Assembly: GCA_025330725.1 (NCBI GenBank)
Contig: JAIWND010000013.1
Coordinates: forward strand, 372,001-436,000
DNA length: 64,000 nt
From: Chlamydoabsidia padenii
Lineage: Eukaryota; Mucoromycota; Mucoromycetes; Mucorales; Cunninghamellaceae
Direction of reading: 5' to 3'
A model generated the notes under the pieces. That model had not been told where the DNA came from. It saw only the letters and a list, made by a program, of their open reading frames with translations, and did not search any database. A program made the translations under genes and the position numbers. Position 1 is the first letter of the stretch. Each line of letters opens with the position of its first letter. Positions 47,500 to 59,228 of the stretch are shown here, piece by piece.

Positions 47500-48653
47500 A
47501 TGCAATATCACTCTCATCCTTCATGTCACTATCACTACTCTTGTTCTTCATCATCTTCCTTTTGTTCATGTCAACTAACACCACTCGTTTCTTATTGTCA
47601 GCCTCATCGCAATTCACCCTCCACCAACGCTCGTTGTCTGTCGACCACAGTTCATCATCACTATCATTATTTGTCACATCCATCTCCTTCTTCCTCACCT
47701 TCTTGTTATAATGCATCCAATCATTCATGCAATTGCAAGTCTGCAGCTACTTTTACACCTTCATCAACATCCTCTACCACGGGATCAACAGCCACCCACA
47801 TATCGAAAGCCTCATCCAATACTATTAACTCCACTCGAAAGGACCCTGGCAACCATACTTCCAATCATCATCAACTGAAGCAATATAAACTATTGACGCA
47901 TGCTATCCAAGAACTCATTCAGTCCGAGCGTGATTATGTGGATGAACTTTATATAATGGTCGAAGTAATATAAATAATGAAAGTCCTATTATAAACAATA
48001 GGTTACATCCCCGCATGTGTTCTATATTTAGTACTTTTTATATTAAAACAACAAACTTGTTTTTTTTTTTTCACTCGGTATAGATTTGCCTTGCAGCTTT
48101 ACATCAGCAAAAGTGGGCATCTGCCAAGCACGTAGACATCATGAGCCGAAACCTATCCGATATTTTTGCATTTCATCAACGCTTCCTGTCTTCTTTGCGT
48201 GCGCCTGTAATTATGCAAGAGCATCATCGACAATCTGGATCTAGCATCATTACTACTACCACCTCCATTGAATCTAAATGTCGAATCATCGCTCGAGCCT
48301 TTCTTGATCATGTAAGGACGGATTTGCATTATTAATTTTCAAATCCCGCTTTTTAAAACCCGCTCCAGTGACAAATCCTTACCTCCTTTTATTCCTTTTT
48401 AGCAATCAGATTTTATGTCACTTTATATAGATTACTGTGAAGGGCACTCAAGAGCATGGAAAACTTGTACAGATTATCGCTCGAAATCGGAATGGCCAGA
48501 TTTCCTCCTGAAATGTCAAGGGTTGATCCAAGCTTACCAAGAAGGCAAATCACTAGCATCAGCCTCCTCTTCAACTTCGCCGCTGCCGCCACCGGGCAAA
48601 CGTATTCGATTCGAAGATTTTCTAATCAAGGTACATAATATATCTATGCTACA

Positions 48654-48701
<48 letters not shown>

Positions 48702-50732
48702 GTTCTCATTTCTTTTTCTTCCTTCCAGCCTATTCAACGTATTTGTCGCTACCAGTTACTCTTAAAGGAAATCATCCGCCATGCCAATCAATATGCATCT
48801 ATCACACAATCAGCCTCCATGTTACCAAACACCTCGAGGGCAAAAAGACATTCACATCAATTACTTTTGGCGCAATCCTTTGATTGCATGCACACAATTG
48901 CGACCGAAATAGATCGACAGAATGAGGCTCAAGAATCCCGAGAAAGAACCCATCGATTCCTTGAGAGATTGGACAGTGACTGGCGCTTAGCAAAAGATCG
49001 CGTGGCCGAGCTTGGTTATCTGGTTATATCAGGGGCACTAGATATTCGATACCAGAATGGAGAAAACAGCCCTGGTTTGAATGATCAGCATACACACGAG
49101 GTATCTCCTTCTTTTCCTTCCCCACCTCCTTCCCCTTCTCCTTTGAGCAAGTCTCGTTATTTGGGTTGTTTTGTATTCTCGTCTTATGTGATCATTGTAC
49201 AAGTCAAAAAACAAACACTCTATGAAGCTAAGCATTGGTTTCCTTTGCATGTTGTGGATTTGATCGACCAGGACTCTGGTAAGTTGCATTTTCGATTTCA
49301 AATTCCGCTCCCGAAAACCAAAATTCATGCAAATTTCAAATCCCGTTTTTTTTTTTTTTTTGGCTTATACATGATAGAAACCAGTGATTTTATATTACAA
49401 TGTCAGCAACACACCTTTATATGTACCGCAAGCTGTATGAAGGAGAAACAAACTTGGGTTGACAAGATTCGATCTGCAAAATCTACACTATCACAGAAGA
49501 ATGTAGATCATGATGGTCTCGTGTCTTCTCTAAATAGCAATAGCCGCCTCCATCAATCATCGCCACCACTTTTACGCTCATCCACGACTTTTTTTGATAC
49601 CCCTGATCAGAACCACTATCATCCTCATCGATCACATTCAACCAATAACACCGGTCACCTTCCGTCCTCTTCCTCATCTCCTTCACTAGCGATCACACCT
49701 CATTATTTACCTCTATCATTAGACGGCACCGGCAAGAAAAAGAAAAACCGATCCTTGTCGACCCATATTACTTCAACACGATATCTGCATCAAACCGGCA
49801 GTCAACCTAGTTCACCCACGTTCCGTCCATCCAATTTGATCACCGAGCCACCTACGCGTCGGCATAGCTCGTTGGATCTGTTTTCAATGGCCACACAAAA
49901 CCTCAATCGGATGTCCTTACATTTCAAAACCCAGCACCGTAATGCTTTGCGCGATGCTGTGGATCAGCGAATCCGAGATGTCTGTACGCGGGATTACCTT
50001 TCATCCCGTGCAAGGTACTTTGCGCTAGATCGAAAAACAAGCGGTGCCTCGGCCGCTCCTCTTGTATCCTCGTCCACATCGTCCACATCGTCTTCTCTTT
50101 TACTGTCACCATCACCATCGCCTCCACCCATGCCAACATCCACGGCCATCTCCTCTTCCTCCATCTCTTCGACCTCTTCCATCCCAAGCCCTGGCCAGCG
50201 GCATCGCACACCATCCCCACTCTTTCTACATCCTTTGGCATCACCACCCCTGTCATTCAATCATGCAACTCCTATTTCTCAATCGACTAGAGACAGATCT
50301 CCCTTATTTTTGCCGCATGAAAGACAGAAGAAGACAAAGAAAAAGAAAAAGAAAGACCCTGATGTGGTTCCCATTATGGAAAGCAGCACGCCGATTGAAT
50401 TGCCGCCGCCTTCTGGAAAGGCCAACCTTGATTCAACACCCGACAGGCAACCAAAAAAACATCGTGGTTTGACACCTCGTTTCATGAAATCGTTATGGCA
50501 TCATCTGACTCAGTCACTTAAAAAGAAGAAATCAACAAAGAAGCAGCCTACAGAAAGAAACAGATCATCATCACATCATTCCACTCATTCAATTCAACCT
50601 CGTCCAATAGTAATAGAAGAGAAAGAGGAGGAAGATATGTCCAATCATGTTGGCCGTCAATTACCTTCCTCTCCTTCCGTTATTATGTATTCTGATTTCC
50701 AACTGTATCGTCGTTCTCTAAACCTTGAATAA
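47500..50732 (+). CDS. DH-PH Rho guanine nucleotide exchange factor
   Basis: Begins with a Ser/His/Cys/Thr-rich low-complexity region. The Dbl-homology domain follows: LLTHAIQELIQSERDYVDEL (CR1), LSDIFAFHQRFLSSL, and FLIKPIQRICRYQLLLKEII (CR3, split by an A35-containing intron at 48632-48728). The PH domain reads YLVISGALDIRYQ, then YLGCFVFSSYVIIV and YEAKHWFPLHVVDLID, then TFICTASCMKEKQTWVDKI. The about 430 C-terminal residues are Ser/Pro-rich and basic (disordered). It would load GTP onto a Rho/Cdc42 GTPase for polarity or wall integrity. Intron 49279-49377 is 99 nt with no in-frame stop, so retention would insert 33 residues in the PH domain; it also carries two motif copies. Another intron carries an exact motif copy (48338-48349). 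Confidence 0.87.
48338..48349 (-). promoter_or_regulatory. Dispersed motif GCGGGATTTGAA, exact, intronic
   Basis: Inside the second intron of the RhoGEF gene, followed by a partial second copy (AAAACCCGCTCC). Confidence 0.5.
49297..49346 (-). promoter_or_regulatory. Two one-mismatch motif copies in one intron
   Basis: TTCAAATTCCGC at 49297-49308 and TTCAAATCCCGT at 49335-49346, with ATTCATGCAAAT between them (49323-49334), all inside intron 49279-49377. Confidence 0.5.
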
Positions 50733-50834
50733 TAACACTATGATAATAGTATAATAATGATAATTACTAAAGTATATGAATAGATATAAAGAAAAAAAAA
50801 ATTTGACATATGCATTGACGGAAATGATGGGGTG

Positions 50835-50846
50835 GCGGGATTTGAA
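50835..50846 (+). promoter_or_regulatory. Dispersed motif GCGGGATTTGAA, exact copy
   Basis: 117 bp upstream of the start codon of the carnosine N-methyltransferase-like gene. Confidence 0.6.
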
Positions 50847-50963
50847 AGGTGAAGAGCCGACGAGATTTTCCAAGAAGTGGGTCTCGCCCTCTATTTTTTA
50901 TTTTCCCTTTTCTTCCTTTTCTTTTTCTCTCTCTCTCTCTTTGCTTCTTCTTCTTCTTCTTCC

Positions 50964-52594
50964 ATGTCACATCACCACCAACAACATGATGCTTTCCAAG
51001 CTCAAGGAATAGAAGACCAAGATCCCGCCTTGGCTGAACGTCGTCACTTTCAAAAAGTCCTCTTGGCATTCATCTACTACCGATCCCATGGCCTTAATCA
51101 CAACCACCGACGTCGGCGCGACTTTTTGGCTCTTCCCGAACATCACAAACGATTGATTCCTGACACCTTGCAAAAGATTGATACTGTGGATGTTAAGATT
51201 GAAACCAACGCCTTGTTTTTTAAAGATCTGGTAAAAAGTGCTAATCTCTTCTCTAATAATGATATGACGGCTTTGTTGGCAGAGGCTCGAAAAAAGGTAA
51301 GGTAAAAAGGGTGTGGGCAAAAAAGAAGACAGGCTACTAATGTACTTCAATCTAGGGTGAACAACCACCTGTCAAACCTTCTGATATGGATAAAGTACGA
51401 AGTACTCTCAAGCAATGCTTCCGTGATTGGTCTAAAGAAGTAAGTTTCCCCCTTTCAAAAAAAAAAAAAAAAAGTCGACTGGATTACTAACCAACTGTTT
51501 ACTATGTAGGGAAAACCGGAAAGGGATGCCATATATGTACCAATCATTGAAGAATTGGAATCCATCTACAGCTCATTGTCTATTGCTGAAAGGTAATATA
51601 TAAGAAGAGGACAAAGGGAATGATTGGCTAACTAATGGACATACTTTACTTTTTATAGAGGTGATGTCCGTGTGCTTGTCCCTGGTGCAGGATTGGGTCG
51701 CTTGGCTTATGATATCGCTACTCATGGATTCAGCTGCCAAGGTAATATAATTAAGAAGGCGCATGTGATATTGATATTAAATTGATCTATCTAACTTTGC
51801 GTGTACGCGCTTGTAGGCAACGAATTCACGTTTTATATGGTATGTATCAAAAAACGAATGCTTTGATGGACTGGATGATTACTTAAATTGCCTTTTTTAT
51901 TTTTGTATGTCGACTTAGCTTTTGGCATCCAACTTTATATTGAACAAGCTCGATAGGGAAGATCAATATGAACTGTATCCATTTGTCCATTCCTTCAGCA
52001 ACCTCCCTTCGGCGGCCAGTCAATTACAACCTGTCAAAATTCCTGATGTCGTACCTGGAAATCTACCTGCAACAGTCGACTTCTCTATGGTAGCTGGTGA
52101 TTTCTTGGAAGTGTATGGTGAACATGAAGAAAACCAAGGTAAGAAGAAGAAACAAGAAAAAGAAATAGAAGTCCATATAACATGATCTCTCTCTCTCTCT
52201 CTATGTTTGTAGGTGCTTGGGATGTGGTGGTGACTTGCTTCTTTATCGATACAGCTCGTAATATTATCAAGTATCTCGAAGTTATTCATGGGATTTTGAA
52301 ACAAGGTGGCACCTGGATCAATATTGGACCTTTGCTCTATCATTTTGAAGACACACCTGGTGAATCTTCCGTCGAATTGTCTCTAGATCAAATCAAAAGA
52401 GTGGCACAAGACATTGGATTTGAAATAAAGGTAAAGGGAATAGAAAACACAGACTAAAATCATTACTTTGCTTACATGTTGGAAATCCTTATCTATAGAA
52501 AGAAAGCATGGTGGACACTACATATACTTCGAATCCCGATAGTATGCTGACTTACCTATATCATTCTGCTTTTTGGACTGCAACCAAGAAATAA
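50964..52594 (+). CDS. CARNMT1: Carnosine N-methyltransferase-like (N2227 family)
   Basis: SAM-dependent methyltransferase of the N2227/UPF0586 family (human CARNMT1, yeast YNL092W). Visible features: the N-terminal helical part ([18 protein letters not shown]), the SAM loop [57 protein letters not shown], and the acidic strand [20 protein letters not shown] with [16 protein letters not shown]. Family enzymes methylate the histidine N-pi of carnosine-like peptides or protein His residues. Eight exons; one is only 23 nt (51817-51839). The ATG at 50964 ([11 protein letters not shown]) is chosen over the upstream in-frame hydrophobic stretch, which is CT-rich leader. Confidence 0.9.
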
Positions 52595-53053
52595 AACTTT
52601 GCTCTATGACTTTTTTTTTATATGTGCATGGTGACGGAACTGTGTGTGTGTGTGTTGTGTGTGTGACCTTTGGTACATGTGATGATGATACTCAACTTCT
52701 TCATCTATAGATCCTTCTCCTTTTGTTTATCATGCTTGGGGGAATACGACCGGAAATGAACAAGGCAGGGGACCTAAATATCAACTTTGATGCACATATT
52801 CTTTGCTCCTGTTGCTACCACTTGGATACTAAAGGTAAGTGTGATTGATGGCGATGCGTTGTTTTATCATATGAAAAAAAAAAAAGGTAGCTTGTGGTCA
52901 AGGAGCATGAAATTTTGGAATCTTGAAATTTCATTCTCCGAAACCTCCCGCGTGATAAATGGGACCCTTTTTGTCCGTGTGTTTTTTTTAAAAACCTTTT
53001 TTAACCCCTCTTCTTCTGATTCTTTTTTAAATTGCTATCAGTCAACGAAACCC
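52595..53053. other. Intergenic / leader
   Basis: GT microsatellite at about 52642-52664. The open frame continues upstream of the next ATG but contains intron-like sequence (acceptor near 53040), so a 5' UTR intron is possible. Confidence 0.4.
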
Positions 53054-54278
53054 ATGGATTCTTTACCTTCACCGCCTCCTTCATCATCATCCGGCAAAAA
53101 TCCATGGATGGTGAAGAAACATCAACCCTCTGCTACACCAACCCTCCCCACCAGTAAATTGGAACGATTCATCAGCTTTGTACTAGCCGCTTGGGCAACA
53201 CTTGCCAGTGTATCTTCACCAACATTATCAATATCGAATAACAACACACTACGATCACCACCTACATCATCATCATCAGCATCATCATCAGCACCATCGT
53301 CCAATAATAATCAACAATCAAACGCAGTAGTCACTCGCTCTTTATTACCCACCATGGCTAGTCAGTGTTTGGATTTGATCATGTTTACCTCAGCTATGAT
53401 CATCACCCTATTTAGCTATTTCTCCGGGGATTTGGATACTAAACGACCTTCGACCTCATCTCACCATCATCATTCTACTGCCATTAAAGCACCATCAATA
53501 ACAAACTCATCATCGATCGCTATTATCCCACCACCTTCTATACATACAATCATGGATATCAAGGAATTAAGAAAATGGCAACAGCAATCCCAACAACACA
53601 ATTCTTCTTCTCCTTTGATGATCGACAGACAACTAGAATATGTGACGGCAACTTGTCCTATGGATGATCAGAAGCATCAACGTATCATGGCATGGGCAAC
53701 TTCCCAAGGCAATCCTTCCTCAGCATCGTCTGGTCCCATACAGGTAACACACACAAAAAGAAACTCGGCTGTAATTAAAATCGGAGTTTAACACAAAAGC
53801 AATTAAACACCGTTCGGATCTATTTTAGGTGCTTGCCAACGGAGGTGGTGGTGATCAATTGACATCTTCTTCCTTACAACAAAGTAATCATCAACAAAAA
53901 CACTACAGCCATTCAGTAATGGAAGAAATCGACGATGACGAGAAGTATACCTTTGACGAAAGATGGTCAGTCGACGGCGGTGGCGGCGAACATGTACATT
54001 CAAATCTACAACAACATCCTTATCAGCATCATCATACTTCAAGTAAAATGAATCAACAACAGCATATGTCTCCTTCAGTAACATCATCATCCTCTGGAAA
54101 AGACTCGGCACTACCACAAGAAGAAGATCGACGGTTGGCTTTTATGGAAGTCCAAGTAGCCTCATTGATTCAACAAGGACAAGCTGCTTTAACCAAGAAA
54201 ATCCAGGTACACGAACGACACCCTAATGAAATTGCATTGCGCCGGGCAATGAAACAACGTGGCCAACAATCGCCATAG
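53054..54278 (+). CDS. Disordered protein with two hydrophobic segments, family unknown
   Basis: About 380 aa from two exons with one intron (about 53743-53828). The sequence is dominated by Ser/Pro/Gln/His low complexity. Two hydrophobic helices are visible: KLERFISFVLAAWATLASVS and SQCLDLIMFTSAMIITLFSY. The C-terminal part is more ordered (RRLAFMEVQVASLIQQGQAA, then IALRRAMKQRG), which looks like a helical partner-binding region. I do not recognise the family. The exon structure, clean frame and coding-like third positions support a real gene, perhaps membrane-associated. Confidence 0.6.
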
Positions 54279-54477
54279 CTCTCTCTCTCTCTCTCTCTAT
54301 CTCATCAACCCCCCCCCACACACACACACATTTGTGTTTGATATTATTTTATTTATTCTCTTATACTTAGCTCATTTTATACCCCTTCTTCTCACTTTAT
54401 ACAATATCCCATTTATCATACTATATATATCCTTGTCAAATAAAATAAAAACTTTGTCTCTTACAATTGTCTTGATA

Positions 54478-54489
54478 TTCAAATCCCGC
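54478..54489 (-). promoter_or_regulatory. Dispersed motif GCGGGATTTGAA, exact copy
   Basis: 165 bp upstream of the HIBCH start codon. Confidence 0.55.
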
Positions 54490-54654
54490 TCACATGAATT
54501 TTTTCTCTGTGACTAGCCCACATAAACAAGAACCCCCTAAACTTTTTTTTTTCGTCTCTTTGCTTCTCTTCCTACCCCCCCCCCTTTTTTTTTACCTTGA
54601 TTCCCATTTAGTCATCTTTTTCTCTATCTTTTTGGACATCACCAAACCAAAAAT

Positions 54655-55193
54655 ATGAACCGACTTGTCCGATCCCGCAACTATTTACTTTTACAACGAT
54701 TGACCAACCGATCTCTCTCGACTGCCACTCGTACAATGTCTTCCACAAAGAACAACATTACACTCACTACTGCCAATCGTCGACTGAATACCACTGCTCA
54801 ATGGCTCCAACCTAAACGTCAAGTAAGTTTATTTTTAAAACTCACTAATGTTTTAATTACAGGAAACCTCTTTCCTTCTTTTTCTCTTACTGTCTTTTTA
54901 TTCTATTTTATATAGATGTCTACTACTTCCCACGAAGTCATTGCTGCTGCCGAACAATCACAAGTAGGTTAAGGATGGACTTAGGGTAGGATACATAACG
55001 ATTACTAACACCAGTTTTTAAATGGATTGTTGATAGGCTGAAGTCCTCCACCGAAAGAACCTTGGTGTACGTGAAATCGTCTTGAACCGACCTGCTAAAA
55101 TGAACGCTTTGAACACGAACATGGTGCGCGCCATTCTTCCTGAACTCAAGGTAAAATGAAATGACTTTTAACATTAGGCTTGTTTAGACTAAA

Positions 55194-55226
<33 letters not shown>

Positions 55227-56665
55227 ATATGTGTAGTCGTGGGAAAAATCTGATTTGGCCAAGATCATTTTGATCAAAAGTGAACCTGGTGTAGCCTTCT
55301 GTGCTGGTGGTGATGTCAAAGGTAAATAATAATAGAATAGATATGAAATGGGAAGGGTCCTTTAACTCTTTTGTTTTATTATTATTATTATATAGCTGTT
55401 GTTGATTATGCCAGTGCTGGGGAACACGAAAAGGCTGCCGAATTCTTCAAAGAAGAATACCAAGTTGATCACTTTATCTCTACTTTGGAAACACCTTTTG
55501 TCTCAATCATGGATGGTGTCACCAGTAAGTTTAACAACTAGCCTTACTTTGATCGATATCATTAACGAATTTGGTTTATACATAGTGGGTGGTGGTGTAG
55601 GTCTCAGTGTCCATGCTCCATTCCGTATTGCTACTGAAAACACTCTGTTTGCCATGCCTGAAACAAAGATCGGTTTCTTCCCTGATGTCGGTGGTAGTTT
55701 CTTCTTATCTCGTTTGGACGGTCAATTGGGTGTTTACTTGGGTTTGACTGGTAAACGTTTGAAGGCGGCGGATGTGCTCTATTCTGGTGTCGCTACTCAC
55801 TATGTTCCCAGCTCTCGTCTTCCTTCTTTGGAAGCCCGTCTTGCCGAACTGGACAACCCTACTCACGATATCGTCAATAATGCTATTGAAGAATTCTCCG
55901 GTGAATTGGACCAAGAACCCACCTTCTCGTTGGGTGGTGATATCCGTGCTGCCATTGACAGGTAAGAGGAAGAAAGAAAAGAAAAAAAAGATACAAAGAA
56001 TTGGAGACTTGAACTAACGACATTTTTGATGGGCGGAATACAGATGCTTCAAATTCGATAACATGAAGGACATTGTGGATGCAGTCAAGAAGGAAGAACA
56101 ACAATCTAGTACCGCGGCCTGGGCACAAGAAACTCTCAAGTACCTCGATAGCATGTCACCTACGTCTCTCAAGGTAACCTTACAACAAATCCGCAGTGGT
56201 GCCACCTTATCCATTGCCCAATGCTTCAAGATGGAATTCCATTTGTTACAGAAATTCTTGACCGGACATGATTTCAAGGAAGGTGTGTACAAGACTTTGG
56301 TGCATCGTGGTCAAAAATCCGAATGGCAGCCTGCGACTCTGGATAAAGTGGATGATCTCACCATCAAGTCTGATTACTTCAACGCTCCTTCTCCTTTGAC
56401 TCTCAAGATGATCACCAACAAAGACTTTAAACAATATCCTCACCGCAAGTACATGTTGCCTACCGAAGAAGATATCAAACAGGTCGTCACTGGTGAAGCG
56501 GCTGATGTTGGAAACTATGCTTTGACTCGTGATGAAATCGTCGATTACTTGGTGCGTGATCGTAAAGGCAAACAAGGTGTCAAGCAAAAGGTATCAGAAG
56601 TCTTGTCGCGCAAGACCAAAATACTGGAAAATGAAGAAGGACAAACTCTTAAATGGGTTTATTAA
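54655..56665 (+). CDS. HIBCH: 3-hydroxyisobutyryl-CoA hydrolase, mitochondrial
   Basis: Crotonase-fold hydrolase of valine catabolism. It has an Arg/Ser/Thr-rich mitochondrial presequence (MNRLVRSRNYLLLQRLTNRS), NRPAKMNALNTNMV, the oxyanion-hole segment FCAGGDVKA (split by an intron), the second half MGGGVGLSVHAPFRIATEN, and the hydrolase-type catalytic region ETKIGFFPDVGGSFFLSRL with Glu and Asp as expected. The C-terminal helical domain (SLKVTLQQIRSGATLSIAQC, EGVYKTLVHRGQKSEW-like) distinguishes HIBCH from enoyl-CoA hydratases. It releases 3-hydroxyisobutyrate from its CoA ester. Six introns by eye; one carries T30 (55196-55225), another a GGCGGAAT variant at about 56034. Confidence 0.92.
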
Positions 56666-56794
56666 ATTGTAGTAGTAGTAGAAGAATAATATTAGTAGTT
56701 AGTTAAACAAATTTGCTTTTGTTTATATATATATATATCTATACAATAAAGTCATATGACAGACATTTTGCTCGGTGAGCAAAGTGTTATTTTT

Positions 56795-56849
<55 letters not shown>

Positions 56850-56973
56850 AAGTGAATTTTTACTGGAATAAAGGTAACGCTCAGACGAGTATGCTACTTT
56901 TGTGAAGTATCTGGCGGGATTTGAAAATAATTTTCTTTTTCTTCAAACTCATCTTTCTTCTCTCCTTCACCAG
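56666..56973. other. Intergenic with A47 tract and motif
   Basis: Poly-A of 47 nt at 56799-56845; exact motif copy at 56914-56925. Confidence 0.55.
56914..56925 (+). promoter_or_regulatory. Dispersed motif GCGGGATTTGAA, exact copy
   Basis: About 50 bp upstream of the first recognisable exon of the MedA-like pseudogene. Confidence 0.5.
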
Positions 56974-58376
56974 ACATTGATTCTCAAAACTGGAACCCTA
57001 CTGTCATCCCAAGCTTTAAAGGTAATCTTTATACAGAATGCAAAACGAATTCCTAACCTTTTTTTTTCTTTCTAGAATCCTCTGTCCATAACCAGCTCTT
57101 TGAATCTTTGGGATTTCTTAATGGCACTTCCCCGGAAGACACGTTGTCCAATGTCCTCTCTCAACAAAATCGTGATATGTCTTTGTGGATTAAACAACAA
57201 CAACAACAACATTCTTATCAAATTGAACCTGGGTGACCTTTGACTCCCGGCAACTTTGACTCGCCAAGTAATTCCCAAGTAAATAATCTTCCCACAGAAT
57301 TCAGCGACGATGCATCTCGCCTAGGAAGCTCAATTGATATAGGCTATTCACTTGAACAAAATTTTGTAACCACTGGTAAGTATGAACACGTCTAGTAATA
57401 AAGCCATGAATCCCCACTTCTCACGCTCCTCTTTCCCCCTTTTTTTTTTTTTTTTGCTAGATAGATTATCCGAGTAGTGACTTTCCTGACACAAACGACA
57501 CTATGGACTTGAAAGGTGAAATCCAATATTACGACTTTGGGTCAACTTGTCATTCTCACTATAGCATGGACTCTACCAGTTCAAAGGAATGGACACAATT
57601 CAAGGACTCTATGCAAAGTTTTGACGCGCCGTATGATTTACACCAAGTTTTAAACACAGAATACGGTGACGAAATCCGTAACAGAAGCAGTAGCAGTGAT
57701 TATTGTTACACAGGAATGGATGCATGCAACTATAATACTAACATCAGTATCCTCCCTCATGGATATCCTTATGCTAGTGCTCTCAACACGACAAATTTGA
57801 AATACTTTGGTGATATAATGGATATGACCTTTGGATGGACGGATGATGAACGGCGCTCACGCAGACGACTGGTACGATTTCGGCGACAGCAAAACCCCAT
57901 GGATTGTAATCAGCACTTTGTCTACGATGTTGCATTTATCGAGCACACTTCTCCTCATCATAATCAACCACTGTCTCACAGCACCTTTACATCGGAACAG
58001 CCACCCTCACATCAAGTACCATCAAATGGTCCTGCACCTAAAAGCTCTGACAATGTAACCGACGATACTCTCTGCATTCATAATAACGAAACATCTTCGG
58101 TGACAGTCTCTTGCATGTACTGGAAGAAACTGGATGGCTTTTTTATCACCTCGGTGGATTGTCTCTATCTACTGGAAAACCTGATCGGCATACAATTTAC
58201 GGTGGAGGATAAGAATAAAGCCAGGCGCAACTTGGAAGAGTTTCGGCCCTTGACCATCAGCAAATGCAAGGCAGCATCTGCGGACTTTTTTTAGAACGAT
58301 CATGAACTTCCCTTATCCTAAACCACGTAACATGGAAGGTCTTCCATTGGAGATCACTATCCCATGCCATACATAA
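56974..58376 (+). pseudogene. MedA (medusa)-like DUF7082 developmental regulator, broken
   Basis: Coding text starts after a possible acceptor (TTCACCAG) at 56974 (DIDSQNWNPTVIPSFK) and runs through an Asn/Ser/Gln-rich region to a DUF7082-type core: RSRRRLVRFRRQQNPMD, VTVSCMYWKKLDGFFITSVD, then LYLLENLIGIQFTVEDKNKA and RRNLEEFRPLTISKCKAASA. This resembles the conserved domain of Aspergillus MedA-type regulators of development (recalled from family knowledge). Two lesions are visible. An in-frame TGA at 57234-57236 sits after HSYQIEPG. A run of seven T at 58286-58292 creates a TAG, whereas six would keep the domain open to TIMNFPYPKPRNMEG and TAA at 58374-58376. No ATG was identified for the first exon. 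Either a pseudogene or two sequence errors. Confidence 0.62.
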
Positions 58377-58552
58377 GGTCATTGGGAAATATACAACAAA
58401 CAACTGCAAACGATGGATGGTGCCTTATGCACCACTGGTAAATATAAAATCATATCAACAATACATGGATCCGTCATTATCATGTTTCCTACACAGTAAT
58501 CTGCTACTTATGGACCAACACTACTGTTTATAGCCCCCCTCCTTTACCACCT

Positions 58553-58587
<35 letters not shown>

Positions 58588-58852
58588 GCTGTTAATGTTA
58601 TAATAAATAAAGATATATGTCCACTTGACGTTATTTGATGTATCTTACTTGATCATACGGCTTTTTGGGGGATAAACTGGCATACAAGAATGGGAAGCAA
58701 AAAGGGGGTTGTATACGCTTCTGGCGGGATTCTAAATTTGTACCTGCAAATCTAAAATGATCATACCATCGTCTTGGACAGGGCAACGGCTTACTTTACA
58801 ATTCACAACTTCTCTCAATATAATAAATATTATGAGCGGGGCTAGAGGCACA

Positions 58853-58901
58853 CCCTCATCTAGCCCTAACTCTAGGCTCGCAGGGTGGTGAGATGTGATT
58901 C
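58853..58901. repeat. Diverged GC-rich repeat, copy A
   Basis: Shares the frame CCCTCA..TAGCCCTA.CTCTA.GC.CGC.GGGTGG.GAGAT.TGATTC with 59123-59173. Confidence 0.6.
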
Positions 58902-59122
58902 ATGCAAGTGAATGCGGTGTTTTAATTACATAACCCGATTCTGCGTGAATTTCTCAATCCCGCAAACAAAGTGTCGTTGTCAGGGGAAGCCTAGGAGAGG
59001 AGCAATTTACGTTTGAAAAAAAAAATCCAGAGTCTTTTCATCATGACATGGCTCCCATAGCCCCTGATTATGCAGATTTAAATCCAGATTCATGCAAATT
59101 CACGATCCACTTGATCATATTG

Positions 59123-59173
59123 CCCTCACACCTGGCCCTAGCTCTACGCCCGCGGGGTGGCGAGATTTGATTC
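59123..59173. repeat. Diverged GC-rich repeat, copy B
   Basis: Second copy of 58853-58901, about 270 bp away in the same orientation; unusually GC-rich for this region. Confidence 0.6.
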
Positions 59174-59228
59174 GAAATTTGCTACGGACTCGTAGAGGTC
59201 TCGCACGTAGATTTTTTTTTTTTAAATT

